Positions 1-8,901 of a stretch of 64,000 nucleotides of DNA are shown here, piece after piece. Numbering within the stretch: position 1 is the first letter of the stretch; the number at the start of each line of letters is the position of its first letter. Made by a program: the position numbers and the translations under genes. Below the pieces are notes generated by a model. It was not told the DNA's origin. It saw only the letters and a list, made by a program, of their open reading frames with translations, and did not search any database. The stretch is from Nonomuraea thailandensis. GTDB taxonomy: Bacteria; Actinomycetota; Actinomycetes; Streptosporangiales; Streptosporangiaceae. The DNA lies in NCBI RefSeq assembly GCF_024172165.1, contig NZ_JAMZEB010000002.1, forward strand, positions 2,625,501 to 2,689,500. Reading direction: 5' to 3'.

Positions 1-448
1 CGTCGACGCCTGGGCGGGGCTCGACCCGTTGATGGCGCAGAGCCAGGTGGACGCCGGCTCCAAGCTCGTCTACCGCAATCCGGCCTTCAACTCCTACGGC
101 TTCCTCAACGCCCGCGAGGCCTTCCTCGCCGAGCAGCCGGACCTCGCGCAGAAGGTGATCGACGCCTACGAACGGGCCCGCGCGTGGGTGGCCGCGCACC
201 CCGACGAGGCGGTCCGGCTGCTGGCGGCCGAGGCCAAGCTCGCGCCCGAGGTCGCCGCCGTGGTGCTCAAGGAGCGGACGGAGACGGCGATCAGCCCTGT
301 CCCCGGCGCCGAGCAGCGCGCGGTGCTGGAGCGCATCCTGCCGACCCTCGTCCGGGAGAGCCAGGTGCGCTCGGAGCAGGAGGCGCGCGCCGCGCTGGAC
401 TCGCTGTTCGAGCCCCGCTTCGCGGAGAAGGCGCAGGCGTCTTCGTGA
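1..448 (+). CDS. Sulfonate/nitrate-type ABC transporter substrate-binding protein, C-terminal part
   Basis: The reading frame is open from base 2, so the gene begins upstream of the window and the internal ATG at 29 is not its start. About 148 residues are visible. They resemble the C-terminal lobe of SsuA/TauA/NrtA-type binding proteins (an NPAFNSYGFLNAREAF-like stretch, then helices rich in Ala and Glu). Such proteins capture sulfonates or similar oxyanions outside the membrane and hand them to the permease. The stop codon overlaps the GTG start of the next gene, which is a permease of the matching class, so the two are co-translated. The exact substrate cannot be told from this fragment. 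Confidence 0.75.
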   Translation, partial: VDAWAGLDPLMAQSQVDAGSKLVYRNPAFNSYGFLNAREAFLAEQPDLAQKVIDAYERARAWVAAHPDEAVRLLAAEAKLAPEVAAVVLKERTETAISPVPGAEQRAVLERILPTLVRESQVRSEQEARAALDSLFEPRFAEKAQASS

Positions 449-1353
449 CCGGGAGTGCCGGCGGCCCCGCCTCCCGGCCGGCCGGCGCCGGGCGGCCGCC
501 CGCGGACGGGCGTCGCTCGTCGCGGCCGGGGCGCCTGGAGTGGCGGCGGCCGGGACTTGGGGGGCGGCGCCTGGGGCTCTTCGGGCCTCTCGGGCATCCA
601 GGGCGGATCGCCGTGGGGCTGGTGGTGCCGCTGGTCGTGCTGGCCGCCTGGCAGGTCGCCGCCACCACGGGCGTGTTCACCGCGGCGCAGCTCCCCGCGC
701 CCTCGGCCGTCCTGGCGGCGGTGGCGGAGCTGGCCCGGCGCGGCGAGCTGTGGCAGCACGTGGCGATCAGCGGGCAGCGCGTCCTGCTGGGCTTCGCCGC
801 CGGCGCCGCCGCGGGCCTGGTGCTGGGCGCGGCGGTCGGCCTGTACGCGCCGGTCAGGGCCCTGCTCGCGCCGAGCGTCGCGGCCCTGCGCGCGGTGCCG
901 TCGCTGGCGTGGGTGCCGCTGCTGGTGCTCTGGCTGGGCATCGCCGAGGCCCCGAAGATCGTCCTGGTGGCGATCGGCGCGTTCTTCCCCGTCTACACCA
1001 CGCTCGCCTCGGCGCTGGCCCACGTGGACCCCCACCTGGTCGAGGCCGGCCGCGCCTACGGGTTGCGCGGGGTGGGCCTGCTCCTGCGCATCCAGCTCCC
1101 GTACGCGGCGCCCGCCGTCCTCGCCGGGCTGCGGCTCGGCCTCGCCCAGGGCTGGCTGTTCCTGGTCGCGGCCGAGCTGATCGCCTCGTCCATGGGGCTC
1201 GGCTTCCTGCTGATCGACAGCCAGAACACCGGCAGGACGGACATCCTGCTGCTGTCGATCCTGCTGCTCGCCCTGCTCGGCAAGGCCGCGGACGCGCTGC
1301 TCGGCCTGGTGGCGAGGGGTTTGTCCGGGCCCCTCGCCCACGATCCCGGCTGA
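445..1353 (+). CDS. ABC transporter permease, SsuC/TauC type
   Basis: The product is an integral-membrane permease of about 302 residues. After a Pro/Arg-rich cytoplasmic N-terminus of about 50 residues there are five to six hydrophobic segments. The central loop VEAGRAYGLRGVGLLLRIQL matches the EAA motif by which these permeases contact their ATPase. The GTG at 445 is chosen because it overlaps the stop of the upstream binding-protein gene (GTGA), the usual coupling in such operons. An upstream in-frame ATG would overlap that gene by 260 bases. The family imports alkanesulfonates, taurine or nitrate. No ATPase gene follows; it may lie upstream of the window. Confidence 0.85.
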   Translation: MTGSAGGPASRPAGAGRPPADGRRSSRPGRLEWRRPGLGGRRLGLFGPLGHPGRIAVGLVVPLVVLAAWQVAATTGVFTAAQLPAPSAVLAAVAELARRGELWQHVAISGQRVLLGFAAGAAAGLVLGAAVGLYAPVRALLAPSVAALRAVPSLAWVPLLVLWLGIAEAPKIVLVAIGAFFPVYTTLASALAHVDPHLVEAGRAYGLRGVGLLLRIQLPYAAPAVLAGLRLGLAQGWLFLVAAELIASSMGLGFLLIDSQNTGRTDILLLSILLLALLGKAADALLGLVARGLSGPLAHDPG

Positions 1354-1362
1354 CGAGCGGCG

Positions 1363-1443
1363 TCAGGCTGCCGCACCCCGCGGGCTGTGGCTGGCGACGG
1401 TCCTGGCGTTGCGCCAGTGCCGGTCGAGGTTGTGGCCATCGGC
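1363..1443 (-). pseudogene. Remnant of an acyl-CoA-dehydrogenase-fold monooxygenase (DszC/SfnB type), C-terminal fragment
   Basis: Read on the minus strand, this stretch encodes ADGHNLDRHWRNARTVASH followed by a few residues and a stop. The DRHWRNART core is a C-terminal signature of DszC/SfnB-type flavin-dependent monooxygenases, which act in organosulfur metabolism. Everything before it is missing, and the tail usually following it (DPVRWK...) is not seen. It abuts an oppositely oriented luciferase-type remnant. This is a decayed fragment, not a working gene. Confidence 0.5.
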
Positions 1444-1719
1444 CAGGGCGGCCCGCTCTTCGTCGCCGGCACGCCGGAGCACGTCGCGGACGAGATCGCA
1501 CGCTGGGCCGACGAGAGCGGCGCCACCGGGTTCAACCTCATGCAGTACCTGTCGCCGGGCACCGCCGAGGACTTCATCGAGCTGGTCGTGCCGGAGCTGC
1601 AGCGCAGGGGCCGCTGCCGCACGTCGTACGAGGAGCCCACGCTGCGCGAGCGGCTGCTCGGCCGCGGCGTGCGCCGGCTGCCCGCCACCCACCAGGGGCC
1701 GCGCACCGGCGCGGGATAG
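1444..1719 (+). pseudogene. Remnant of a luciferase-like flavin monooxygenase (NtaA/SnaA/DszA type), C-terminal fragment
   Basis: The frame encodes about 90 residues including GTPEHVADEIARW, GFNLM and DFIELVVPELQRRG, followed by TLRERL. This is the characteristic C-terminal end of NtaA/SnaA/DszA-family FMNH2-dependent monooxygenases (full length about 440 residues). The N-terminal three quarters, including the barrel core, are absent. The only start in frame is a GTG at 1387, which would give a 110-residue product without the fold. The stump follows a sulfonate transporter, where intact monooxygenases of this class are often found, so it probably marks a deleted sulfur-scavenging gene. Confidence 0.65.
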
Positions 1720-1738
1720 CCGGAATGAGCGGGCCGGG

Positions 1739-2217
1739 CTACTGGAGCCCGGCCCGGACAGAGGTGATGCGCCGGGTGTTGAAGCCGAGCCAGTGCATCC
1801 GGCCGGCGAAGCGCGCGTGCTCGACCTTGAGACAGCGGTCCATGACCACCGTCACGCCGCCGTCCTCCGCGATCCGCGCGCCCTCCTCGTTGATCACGCC
1901 GAACTGGCACCACAGGGCGCCGGCGCCGATCGCCACCGTCTCCCGCGCGATCTCCGGCAGGGCGTCGGGTGCGCGGAAGACGTTCACGAGGTCCACCGGC
2001 TCGGGCACGTCGAGCAGGCTCGCGTAGCTGGTCTCGCCGAGGATCTCCTTCTCGCGGGGGTTGACCGGGATGATCCGGTAGCCGTGCCGCTTGAGGTAGT
2101 AGCCGACGAAGTGGCTGGCCCGCAGCTCGTTGCCCGACAGGCCCACGATCGCGATCGTCCTGGTCGAGTGCAGCACGCGCTGGATCGTCAGCGGGTCCTG
2201 GTAGCGGTCGGGTCCGG

Positions 2218-2221
<4 letters not shown>
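1739..2221 (-). CDS. CoA-binding domain protein (YccU family)
   Basis: A 160-residue single-domain protein. A Rossmann-like CoA-binding fold is indicated by the N-terminal TIAIVGLSGNELRASH segment and by IIPVNPREKEILGE, both typical of the YccU/CoA_binding_2 family. The biochemical role of this family is not settled. Its ATG at 2221 overlaps the stop of the upstream sulfhydrylase gene by four bases (ATGA), so it is the last gene of the metX-metY-CoA-binding operon. Alternative longer frames reading through the metY region are antisense or shifted artefacts. Confidence 0.85.
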
Positions 2222-3540
<1,319 letters not shown>

Positions 3541-3553
3541 ATGAGCCTCTCTC

Positions 3554-4759
3554 TCAGACGGGCCGGGCCAGGAACCGGCGGATGATGGGCGTCTGCCGCG
3601 CCTCCTCCAGCAGGAAGCAGTCGTGGCCGTACGGCGCCTCGATCACCTGCAGCTCGACCGGCTTGCCGAGGGCGCGCAGCGCCTGCTCGATCTCCTGCGA
3701 GGCCGACGGCGGATACAGCCAGTCGGAGCTGAAGGCGATCAGCAGCGTGCGCGCCGAGACGCCGTCGAGCGCCCGCGCGAGCGACCCGCCGCCGTGCTGC
3801 CGGGCCAGGTCGAAGTACGTCAGCGCGCGGGAGGTGTAGAGGTAGGTGTTGGCGTCGAAGCGCCTGACGAACGAGTCGGCCTGGTGGCGCAGATAGCTCT
3901 CCACCTCGAACTCCGCCTCGGTGATCGTGTAGCGGATCTCGTCGGAGCCCTGCAGCCGCCGGCCGAACTTGGCCTCCAGCGCGGGCGCGGACAGGTAGGT
4001 GATGTGGCCGACCATCCGCCCGATGCCCATGCCGGCGTCGGGCGCGCGGCCCGTGCCGTAGTAGCGGCCGCCCTGCCAGGCCGGATCGCGCATGATCGAG
4101 TCACGCGCGATCGCGTTCCAGGCCACCCCCTGCGGGTGCAGCGCGTGCGTGCCGGCGATCGCCACGACCGCGTCGACCTGGCCCGGGTACAGCACCGCCC
4201 ACTCCAGCGCCTGCATGCCGCCGAGCGAGCCCCCGGCCACCGCCGCGAGCCGTTCGATGCCCAGGACGTCCAGGAAGGCGCGCTGCGTGCGCACCATGTC
4301 CGCGACCGTGATGACGGGGAAGTCCGGCCCGTACGGCAGACCCGTCGCCGGGTCGATCGAGGACGGCCCCGTCGTCCCCCGGCAGCCCCCGAGCAGGTTC
4401 GTGGAGATGACGAAGTAGCGGTCGGTGTCGAACGCCTTGCCGGGGCCGATCATCCCGTCCCACCAGCCGAGCCCCTTGCCGCCGGCGCCGTCGCGGTCGG
4501 CGGCGCCGAACCCGTCGCGGGTGCTCTCGCCGGACGGCGCCTTCGACAGGCCCGCCGCGTGGGCGTCGCCGCTGAGCGCGTGGCACACCAGGATGACGTT
4601 GTCGCGCCGGGGCGAGAGGGCGCCGTAGGTCTCGTACGCCACGCGCACCGGATGCAGCTCCCGGCCGCAGTCGAGACGGACCGGCTCCGGCAGGTCGAGG
4701 TGGCGGGTCTCCACGACGCCGACACTGCCGGCCGCGAGCGTGGGGGCTGGCTGCGACAT
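3554..4759 (-). CDS. metX: Homoserine O-acetyltransferase, MetX
   Basis: A 401-residue alpha/beta hydrolase-fold acyltransferase that activates L-homoserine for methionine synthesis. The nucleophile S178 sits in AGGSLGGMQ. The other triad members are likely the Asp of FSSDWLYPP and the His of PYGHDCFLLEE near the C-terminus. The motif NLLGGCRGTTGPSS is characteristic of MetX. An ATG at 4780 is possible, but the ATG at 4759 gives the usual MSQ-type N-terminus. Whether it uses acetyl- or succinyl-CoA cannot be seen directly; the partnering sulfhydrylase is of the acetylhomoserine type. The upstream gap of about 70 bases shows no SAM riboswitch. Confidence 0.95.
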   Translation of the reverse strand: MSQPAPTLAAGSVGVVETRHLDLPEPVRLDCGRELHPVRVAYETYGALSPRRDNVILVCHALSGDAHAAGLSKAPSGESTRDGFGAADRDGAGGKGLGWWDGMIGPGKAFDTDRYFVISTNLLGGCRGTTGPSSIDPATGLPYGPDFPVITVADMVRTQRAFLDVLGIERLAAVAGGSLGGMQALEWAVLYPGQVDAVVAIAGTHALHPQGVAWNAIARDSIMRDPAWQGGRYYGTGRAPDAGMGIGRMVGHITYLSAPALEAKFGRRLQGSDEIRYTITEAEFEVESYLRHQADSFVRRFDANTYLYTSRALTYFDLARQHGGGSLARALDGVSARTLLIAFSSDWLYPPSASQEIEQALRALGKPVELQVIEAPYGHDCFLLEEARQTPIIRRFLARPV

Positions 4760-4831
4760 GGCACTTATCGTAGCCGCCACGGGCGGTGTATGGTCAAATA
4801 CCTACCGGAAATACAGGAGATGAGGCGAGGC

Positions 4832-5380
4832 ATGACCACGGTCGCGAACGGTGTGAACGTCCAGGCGCTGCTCGACGCGCGCGAGGTGCTGAAGGGCGCC
4901 CCCGAGGCCGCCCGGTTCGTCTGGCGGGCCTCCTCCACCTGGCGGAACGGCGTGCACAGCACCACGACCGTCAAGGAGTTCTTCGGGCTCGGGCAGGAGC
5001 GCAGCCACAAGAGCGAGGCGGTGTTCGAGGCCGACCACCCCGAGGTGTTCGCGGCGGAGGACAACGGGATCACGCCGATCGAGTACCTGCTCGTCGGCCT
5101 GGCGAGCTGCCTGACGGCCGGCGTGGCCTCCGTCGCGCAGAACCGCGGCATCCAGCTGCGCTCGGTCGAGGCGAGGATCGAGGGCACGCACGACATCCGC
5201 GGGATCCTCGGGGCCGACGCCGACGTGCGCAACGGCTTCGACGACATCAAGGTGACGTTCAGCATCGACGCCGACGCCTCGAAGCAGGAGATCGAGGCGC
5301 TGGTGGCCCAGTCCCAGAAGCGCTCGGCCGTGTTCGACGCCCTGACGAACCCGACGAACGTCACCGTCGACGTCGCCTGA
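4832..5380 (+). CDS. OsmC family protein
   Basis: A 182-residue OsmC-fold protein. Family members reduce organic hydroperoxides with a cysteine pair, or have related thiol roles. The segment LLVGLASCLTAGVASVAQNRGI holds the conserved Cys of the second active-site helix. The first peroxidatic Cys of classic Ohr/OsmC is not obvious here: the N-terminal region carries STWRNGVHSTTTVKEF instead. This places it in the YhfA-like OsmC subgroup of uncertain activity. The ATG at 4832 follows a GAGGCGAGG ribosome site; an ATG at 4790 would add 14 residues. It is divergent from metX. Its last codons and stop are tandemly duplicated downstream. Confidence 0.85.
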   Translation: MTTVANGVNVQALLDAREVLKGAPEAARFVWRASSTWRNGVHSTTTVKEFFGLGQERSHKSEAVFEADHPEVFAAEDNGITPIEYLLVGLASCLTAGVASVAQNRGIQLRSVEARIEGTHDIRGILGADADVRNGFDDIKVTFSIDADASKQEIEALVAQSQKRSAVFDALTNPTNVTVDVA

Positions 5381-5445
5381 CCCCGCAAGCCCGAGCCCCG
5401 CCGTGGATGTCGCCTGACCCCGCAAGCCCGAGCCCCGCCGTGGAT
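5372..5445 (+). repeat. Two perfect tandem copies of a 37-bp unit at the 3' end of the OsmC gene
   Basis: The units at 5372-5408 and 5409-5445 are identical. Each begins with GTCGCCTGA, the last two codons and stop of the OsmC gene. A third, diverged copy begins at 5446 (GTCGCCTGAGCACG...) and runs into the leader of the next gene. The repeat looks like slippage or unequal duplication of the gene's 3' end. Confidence 0.9.
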
Positions 5446-5510
5446 GTCGCCTGAGCACGTAAGGCCGGGCCCACCATCGTGGACGCCGCCCCGACCTGGA
5501 AGGCCGAGCC

Positions 5511-6764
5511 ATCACCGAGCACGTCACCACCGTCGTCATCGGCGCCGGCCACGCCGGCCTCGCCGCGAGCCGCTTCCTCAGCGAGCGGTCCGTCGATCAC
5601 CTGGTGATCGAGCGCGGCGAGGTGGCGAACTCCTGGCGGCGCGAACGCTGGGACTCCTTCCGGCTGCTCACCCCCAACTGGCAGAGCCGCCTGCCCGGCC
5701 TCGCCTACGAAGGCCCCGACCCTGACGGCTACCTGACCGCGAAGGAGGTGACGCGGTTCGTCGAGCGCTTCGCCGCGCTCTCGCGGGCTCCCGTCAGGAC
5801 CGGCACGACCGTCACCTCCGTCCGGCCCGCCGGCGACGGCTACCGCGTGACGACGAGCCGCGGCGAGATCGGCTGCCGGACGCTGGTCATCGCCAGCGGC
5901 GCCTGCAACCTGCCGGTGGTGCCGCCGTTCGGCGAGGCCGTGCCACCGTCCGTGGAGCAACTGACGCCGTACGACTACCGCTCGCCCGACCGGCTGCCCG
6001 ACGGCGGCGTGCTCGTCGTCGGCGCGTCGGCCACCGGCGTGCAACTGGCCGCCGAGCTGCGGCGCTCCGGGCGGCCGGTGATCCTCTCGGTGGGGGAGCA
6101 CGTGCGGATGCCCCGCACCTACCGCGGCCGCGACGTGTTGTGGTGGATGCACGCCTCCGGCGTGTGGGACCAGCGCTACGACGAGATCGACGACCTCACG
6201 CGGGCCCGGCGGCTGCCCTCGCCGCAGCTCGTGGGGACCCCCGAGCGCGCGACGCTCGACCTCAACGCGCTCACCTCGATGGGCGTCGAACTGGTGGGCC
6301 GCTGGGCCGCCGTCCGCGACGGCCACGCGCTGTTCTCCGGCGGGCTGCGCAACGTGTTCTCCCTCGCGGACCTCAAGCTGGAGCGCCTGCTGGACACGTT
6401 CGACGCATGGGCCCGCACACGCGACACCGGCCCCGGTGCCGATCCGGGCCTCGGCCCGCCGGAACGCCTCGCGCCGACCCGGGTGCCCGAGTCGGCGCGG
6501 CTGCGACTCGACCTGCGCAGCGGCGAGATCCGCACGATCGTGTGGGCGACGGGTTTCCGGCCCGACTACGGCTGGCTCGACGTGCCCGTGGTCGACGAGA
6601 AGGGCCGGCTGCGCCACGACGGCGGCGTCGTCGACGGTCCCGGGCTGTACGCGCTGGGGCTGCCCGTGCTGCGGCGGCGCAGGTCCACGTTCATCCACGG
6701 CATCGAGGCCGACGCGCGCGAGGTGATCGGCCATCTCGCGGGATATCTGGCCGTACGGGGGTGA
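5511..6764 (+). CDS. FAD-dependent monooxygenase-like oxidoreductase, apparent ATC start
   Basis: About 417 residues of a flavin-containing monooxygenase/TrkA-like NAD(P)/FAD oxidoreductase. The N-terminal TTVVIGAGHAGLAASRFL holds the FAD-binding GxGxxG. NSWRRERWDSFRLLTPNW is typical of the family. A second dinucleotide motif is VLVVGASATGVQLAAEL, and a C-terminal VWATGFRPDYGWL closes the FAD site. No ATG, GTG or TTG exists in frame between the upstream stop (5460) and the GTG at 5604, and starting at 5604 would delete the FAD motif. A GGAAGG ribosome site at 5498-5503 lies seven bases before ATC ACC GAG CAC, exactly where an ATG is expected. Substrate unknown. Confidence 0.8.
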   Translation: MTEHVTTVVIGAGHAGLAASRFLSERSVDHLVIERGEVANSWRRERWDSFRLLTPNWQSRLPGLAYEGPDPDGYLTAKEVTRFVERFAALSRAPVRTGTTVTSVRPAGDGYRVTTSRGEIGCRTLVIASGACNLPVVPPFGEAVPPSVEQLTPYDYRSPDRLPDGGVLVVGASATGVQLAAELRRSGRPVILSVGEHVRMPRTYRGRDVLWWMHASGVWDQRYDEIDDLTRARRLPSPQLVGTPERATLDLNALTSMGVELVGRWAAVRDGHALFSGGLRNVFSLADLKLERLLDTFDAWARTRDTGPGADPGLGPPERLAPTRVPESARLRLDLRSGEIRTIVWATGFRPDYGWLDVPVVDEKGRLRHDGGVVDGPGLYALGLPVLRRRRSTFIHGIEADAREVIGHLAGYLAVRG

Positions 6765-6798
6765 ACGCCGCCATCACGCGGGCTTGTCACCGAGCGGG

Positions 6799-6957
6799 AT
6801 GGCGTCACCGTGCTGGATGCGCCGGTCGACTGCATTCGAGCAGGCTCTCTTCTTCGCCGATTTCGGCCGGAAGCTGACACGCAAGACCATGGCCAAGGAT
6901 CTCGCCGTCTTCGACGACATCTGCCGGTCCGCCGGCGTGGACGGCGCCGAGCTGTGA
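6799..6957 (+). pseudogene. Unrecognised gene fragment, probably frameshifted
   Basis: This frame encodes about 52 residues ending FEQALFFADFGRKL, TRKTMAKDLAVFDD, ICRSAGVDGAEL, a protein-like sequence unlike the antisense frames. A neighbouring frame just upstream reads VTERDGVTVLDAPVDCIR and would join it after a one-base shift near 6838. I do not recognise the family. It looks like the C-terminal stump of a broken gene, in a 294-base gap between two intact genes that otherwise holds nothing I can name. Confidence 0.3.
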
Positions 6958-7058
6958 GGGATCGCCGCCCAGGCCGGGAGGTCCATGGAAGGCCTTCGGG
7001 GCAGCCGCCGATCCGCGCGGTCCGGAATACGTAAAAGGCCGCGCTAAGATCGCGTCCC

Positions 7059-8843
7059 GTGCCTTCAGATCATTTATGGCGGTTTATCAGAATCGGATTA
7101 GTAGGTCTGGTTCTTGCGGCGGCGCTCGCGGGCCTGATAATCGGCGACGACTGGCTCTGGGCGGCCGTCGAATGGTCGCCACCGATGGCTTGGGACTTCT
7201 TCTCGCCCGGCGGATTCGACACCCTGACGGTCGTCGCGCTGCTGTCGGCCGCGGTGGTGAAGGCCGCGCTCCTGTGGCTGATCCTGCGCACCCCGATGAG
7301 GGGGCCGCTGGACAGCCGGGCGAAGGCGCTGCGCCGGCTGCTGTATCTGGAGGTGGCGTACACCCTCGTGCTGCGGTATCCGATCGGGCTGCTTCCGCGC
7401 CCGGTCGACGCGGCGTTCCAGCTCGCGCTGTGGACCGCGATCTACGTCCTCTACCTGCTCGTCTTCCGCTGGCGGTCCCGCGTGCTGCGCGCGACGGCCG
7501 GCGCGATGTTCGCGATCGGGCTGGCCGGGATGGCCGACGGACTGCTCGACGAACTGGATCTCGCGGAGTTCGCCTCGGGCTACGTCGTCGTCATGGGCCT
7601 GATGGTGGCCGGAGTGGCGGCGACCGTCCTCACGGTCGTCGGGCAGTGGCGCGACGGCCGGTGGAGCCGTGGCACGCTGGCCGCCGGGTGGCTGTCCGTC
7701 GGCGTCTACGTGCTGGTGATCCCGCTCGACGCTCTCTTCGAGCGGCTCTCCGTCGGTTACCTGGCGATGCTGGTCATGGTGGACGCGGTGGGGCTCGTCG
7801 GCACCGTGTGGCTCGCGGCGACCGCCCGCGAACTGCCCACCGAGGACCGCCCGGCGGACCCTCCGCCCGCGCGGCGGCGCGCTGTCCGCGTCGCGGTGGC
7901 GGCCGTGATCGTGGTGCCGGTCATCGCGGCGATCCAGCCGGAGCAGACCGCGCACCTCACCTACACCGGCTGGTCGATGGACTGCTACGACCGCGTCAGC
8001 TTCGGTGACCTGAAACCCGGGGAACGCGACGCCGCGTTCCTCTGCCGGGCGCGGAGCAGGGAGGGCGGGGTCCCGCCCATGTTCCCGGACAGCCTCTCGG
8101 ACCAGGCGATCCTCGGGTACGGGCGGGCGCTGTGCCGTACGAAGGACCGCGAGGAGCAGGAGGCGATCCTGAAGCGCGCCGGGAGCGCGCGGCCCGCGTG
8201 GGGCGCGGACCAGTGGGACCTCGTCTACGTCTGCCCGGAGATCGTCGGCGCGACCCGTCCCGAGCTGCTGCGCTCGGCCGAGGAGACGGAGGCGGCGAAC
8301 GACGCCTACGTCGCCGAGCAGAACGCGAGGTGCCGCGACCCGTGGCCCCGCAGGAAGGGCGTCGTCCAGGCCACGGCCAACTACTTCCTGTTCGCCGACG
8401 GCGATCACGGCTACCTGGTTCACGACCCCGGGGACGAAGCGGCCGACGAGGCGGTGGAGCGGGCGATCGACAAGCTCTACGACGACAAGGCCCTCCTCGG
8501 GGTGTCCGGCAGCGCGGCGCTCGTCGGGCACCTCGAGGACGTCTCCGATCTGTGCCTCACGGTCAAGGCCTTCCGCACCGCGCCACCCCGGCGGACGGCC
8601 GGATGGGACCAGGTCACCGAGGTGCCGATCGTCAGCCGCAGCGGCCGGCTCACCGTGCCGGAGATGGGCGAGGGAGAGGTCGGCGCGGGCGCCCCGATGC
8701 CGAACCTGGCGATCGCCGGCAAGGGCCGCTACCGGCTCCGCGTCTACGTGCGGGCCGACGGAGGGGAGGAGCACCTGGTCGTCGTCTTCCCTGGGTCGTC
8801 GAGGAAGAGGATCGAGCTGAAGCACTGGGCAGTGGGGAGGTGA
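7059..8843 (+). CDS. Multi-spanning membrane protein with a large extracytoplasmic C-terminal domain, function unknown
   Basis: A 594-residue protein starting at GTG. Residues 1-270 contain about seven hydrophobic segments. A basic and proline-rich loop (near 260-275) is followed by one more hydrophobic stretch (VAVAAVIVVPVIAAI), then a soluble domain of about 300 residues with scattered cysteines (MDCYD, AFLCRAR, ALCRTK, VYVCPE, ARCRDP, DLCLTV). Paired cysteines after the last membrane segment suggest an exported, disulfide-stabilised domain. I recognise no family. It stands alone between a gene fragment and the catabolic locus, with no obvious partner. Confidence 0.7.
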   Translation: MPSDHLWRFIRIGLVGLVLAAALAGLIIGDDWLWAAVEWSPPMAWDFFSPGGFDTLTVVALLSAAVVKAALLWLILRTPMRGPLDSRAKALRRLLYLEVAYTLVLRYPIGLLPRPVDAAFQLALWTAIYVLYLLVFRWRSRVLRATAGAMFAIGLAGMADGLLDELDLAEFASGYVVVMGLMVAGVAATVLTVVGQWRDGRWSRGTLAAGWLSVGVYVLVIPLDALFERLSVGYLAMLVMVDAVGLVGTVWLAATARELPTEDRPADPPPARRRAVRVAVAAVIVVPVIAAIQPEQTAHLTYTGWSMDCYDRVSFGDLKPGERDAAFLCRARSREGGVPPMFPDSLSDQAILGYGRALCRTKDREEQEAILKRAGSARPAWGADQWDLVYVCPEIVGATRPELLRSAEETEAANDAYVAEQNARCRDPWPRRKGVVQATANYFLFADGDHGYLVHDPGDEAADEAVERAIDKLYDDKALLGVSGSAALVGHLEDVSDLCLTVKAFRTAPPRRTAGWDQVTEVPIVSRSGRLTVPEMGEGEVGAGAPMPNLAIAGKGRYRLRVYVRADGGEEHLVVVFPGSSRKRIELKHWAVGR

Positions 8844-8901
8844 CGTACGGCCGGGATGGCTACGCTTTGCGCAGCCGTTCCCGGACATGGAAGGTCGAAC
8901 C

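Noticed and set aside
29..448. ATG at 29 as the start of the first gene
   Set aside because: The frame is open to the window edge with family-like sequence before the ATG, so the gene is 5'-truncated by the window.
166..1341. Long minus-strand open frame across the first transporter genes, and many similar long antisense frames (for example in 22093-24090 and 26719-30612)
   Set aside because: They are Arg/Gly/Pro-rich shadows caused by high third-position GC, opposite genes with clear family motifs.
4760..4831. SAM riboswitch expected upstream of metX
   Set aside because: The divergent gap is only about 70 bases and shows no multi-helix structure or conserved SAM-binding core.
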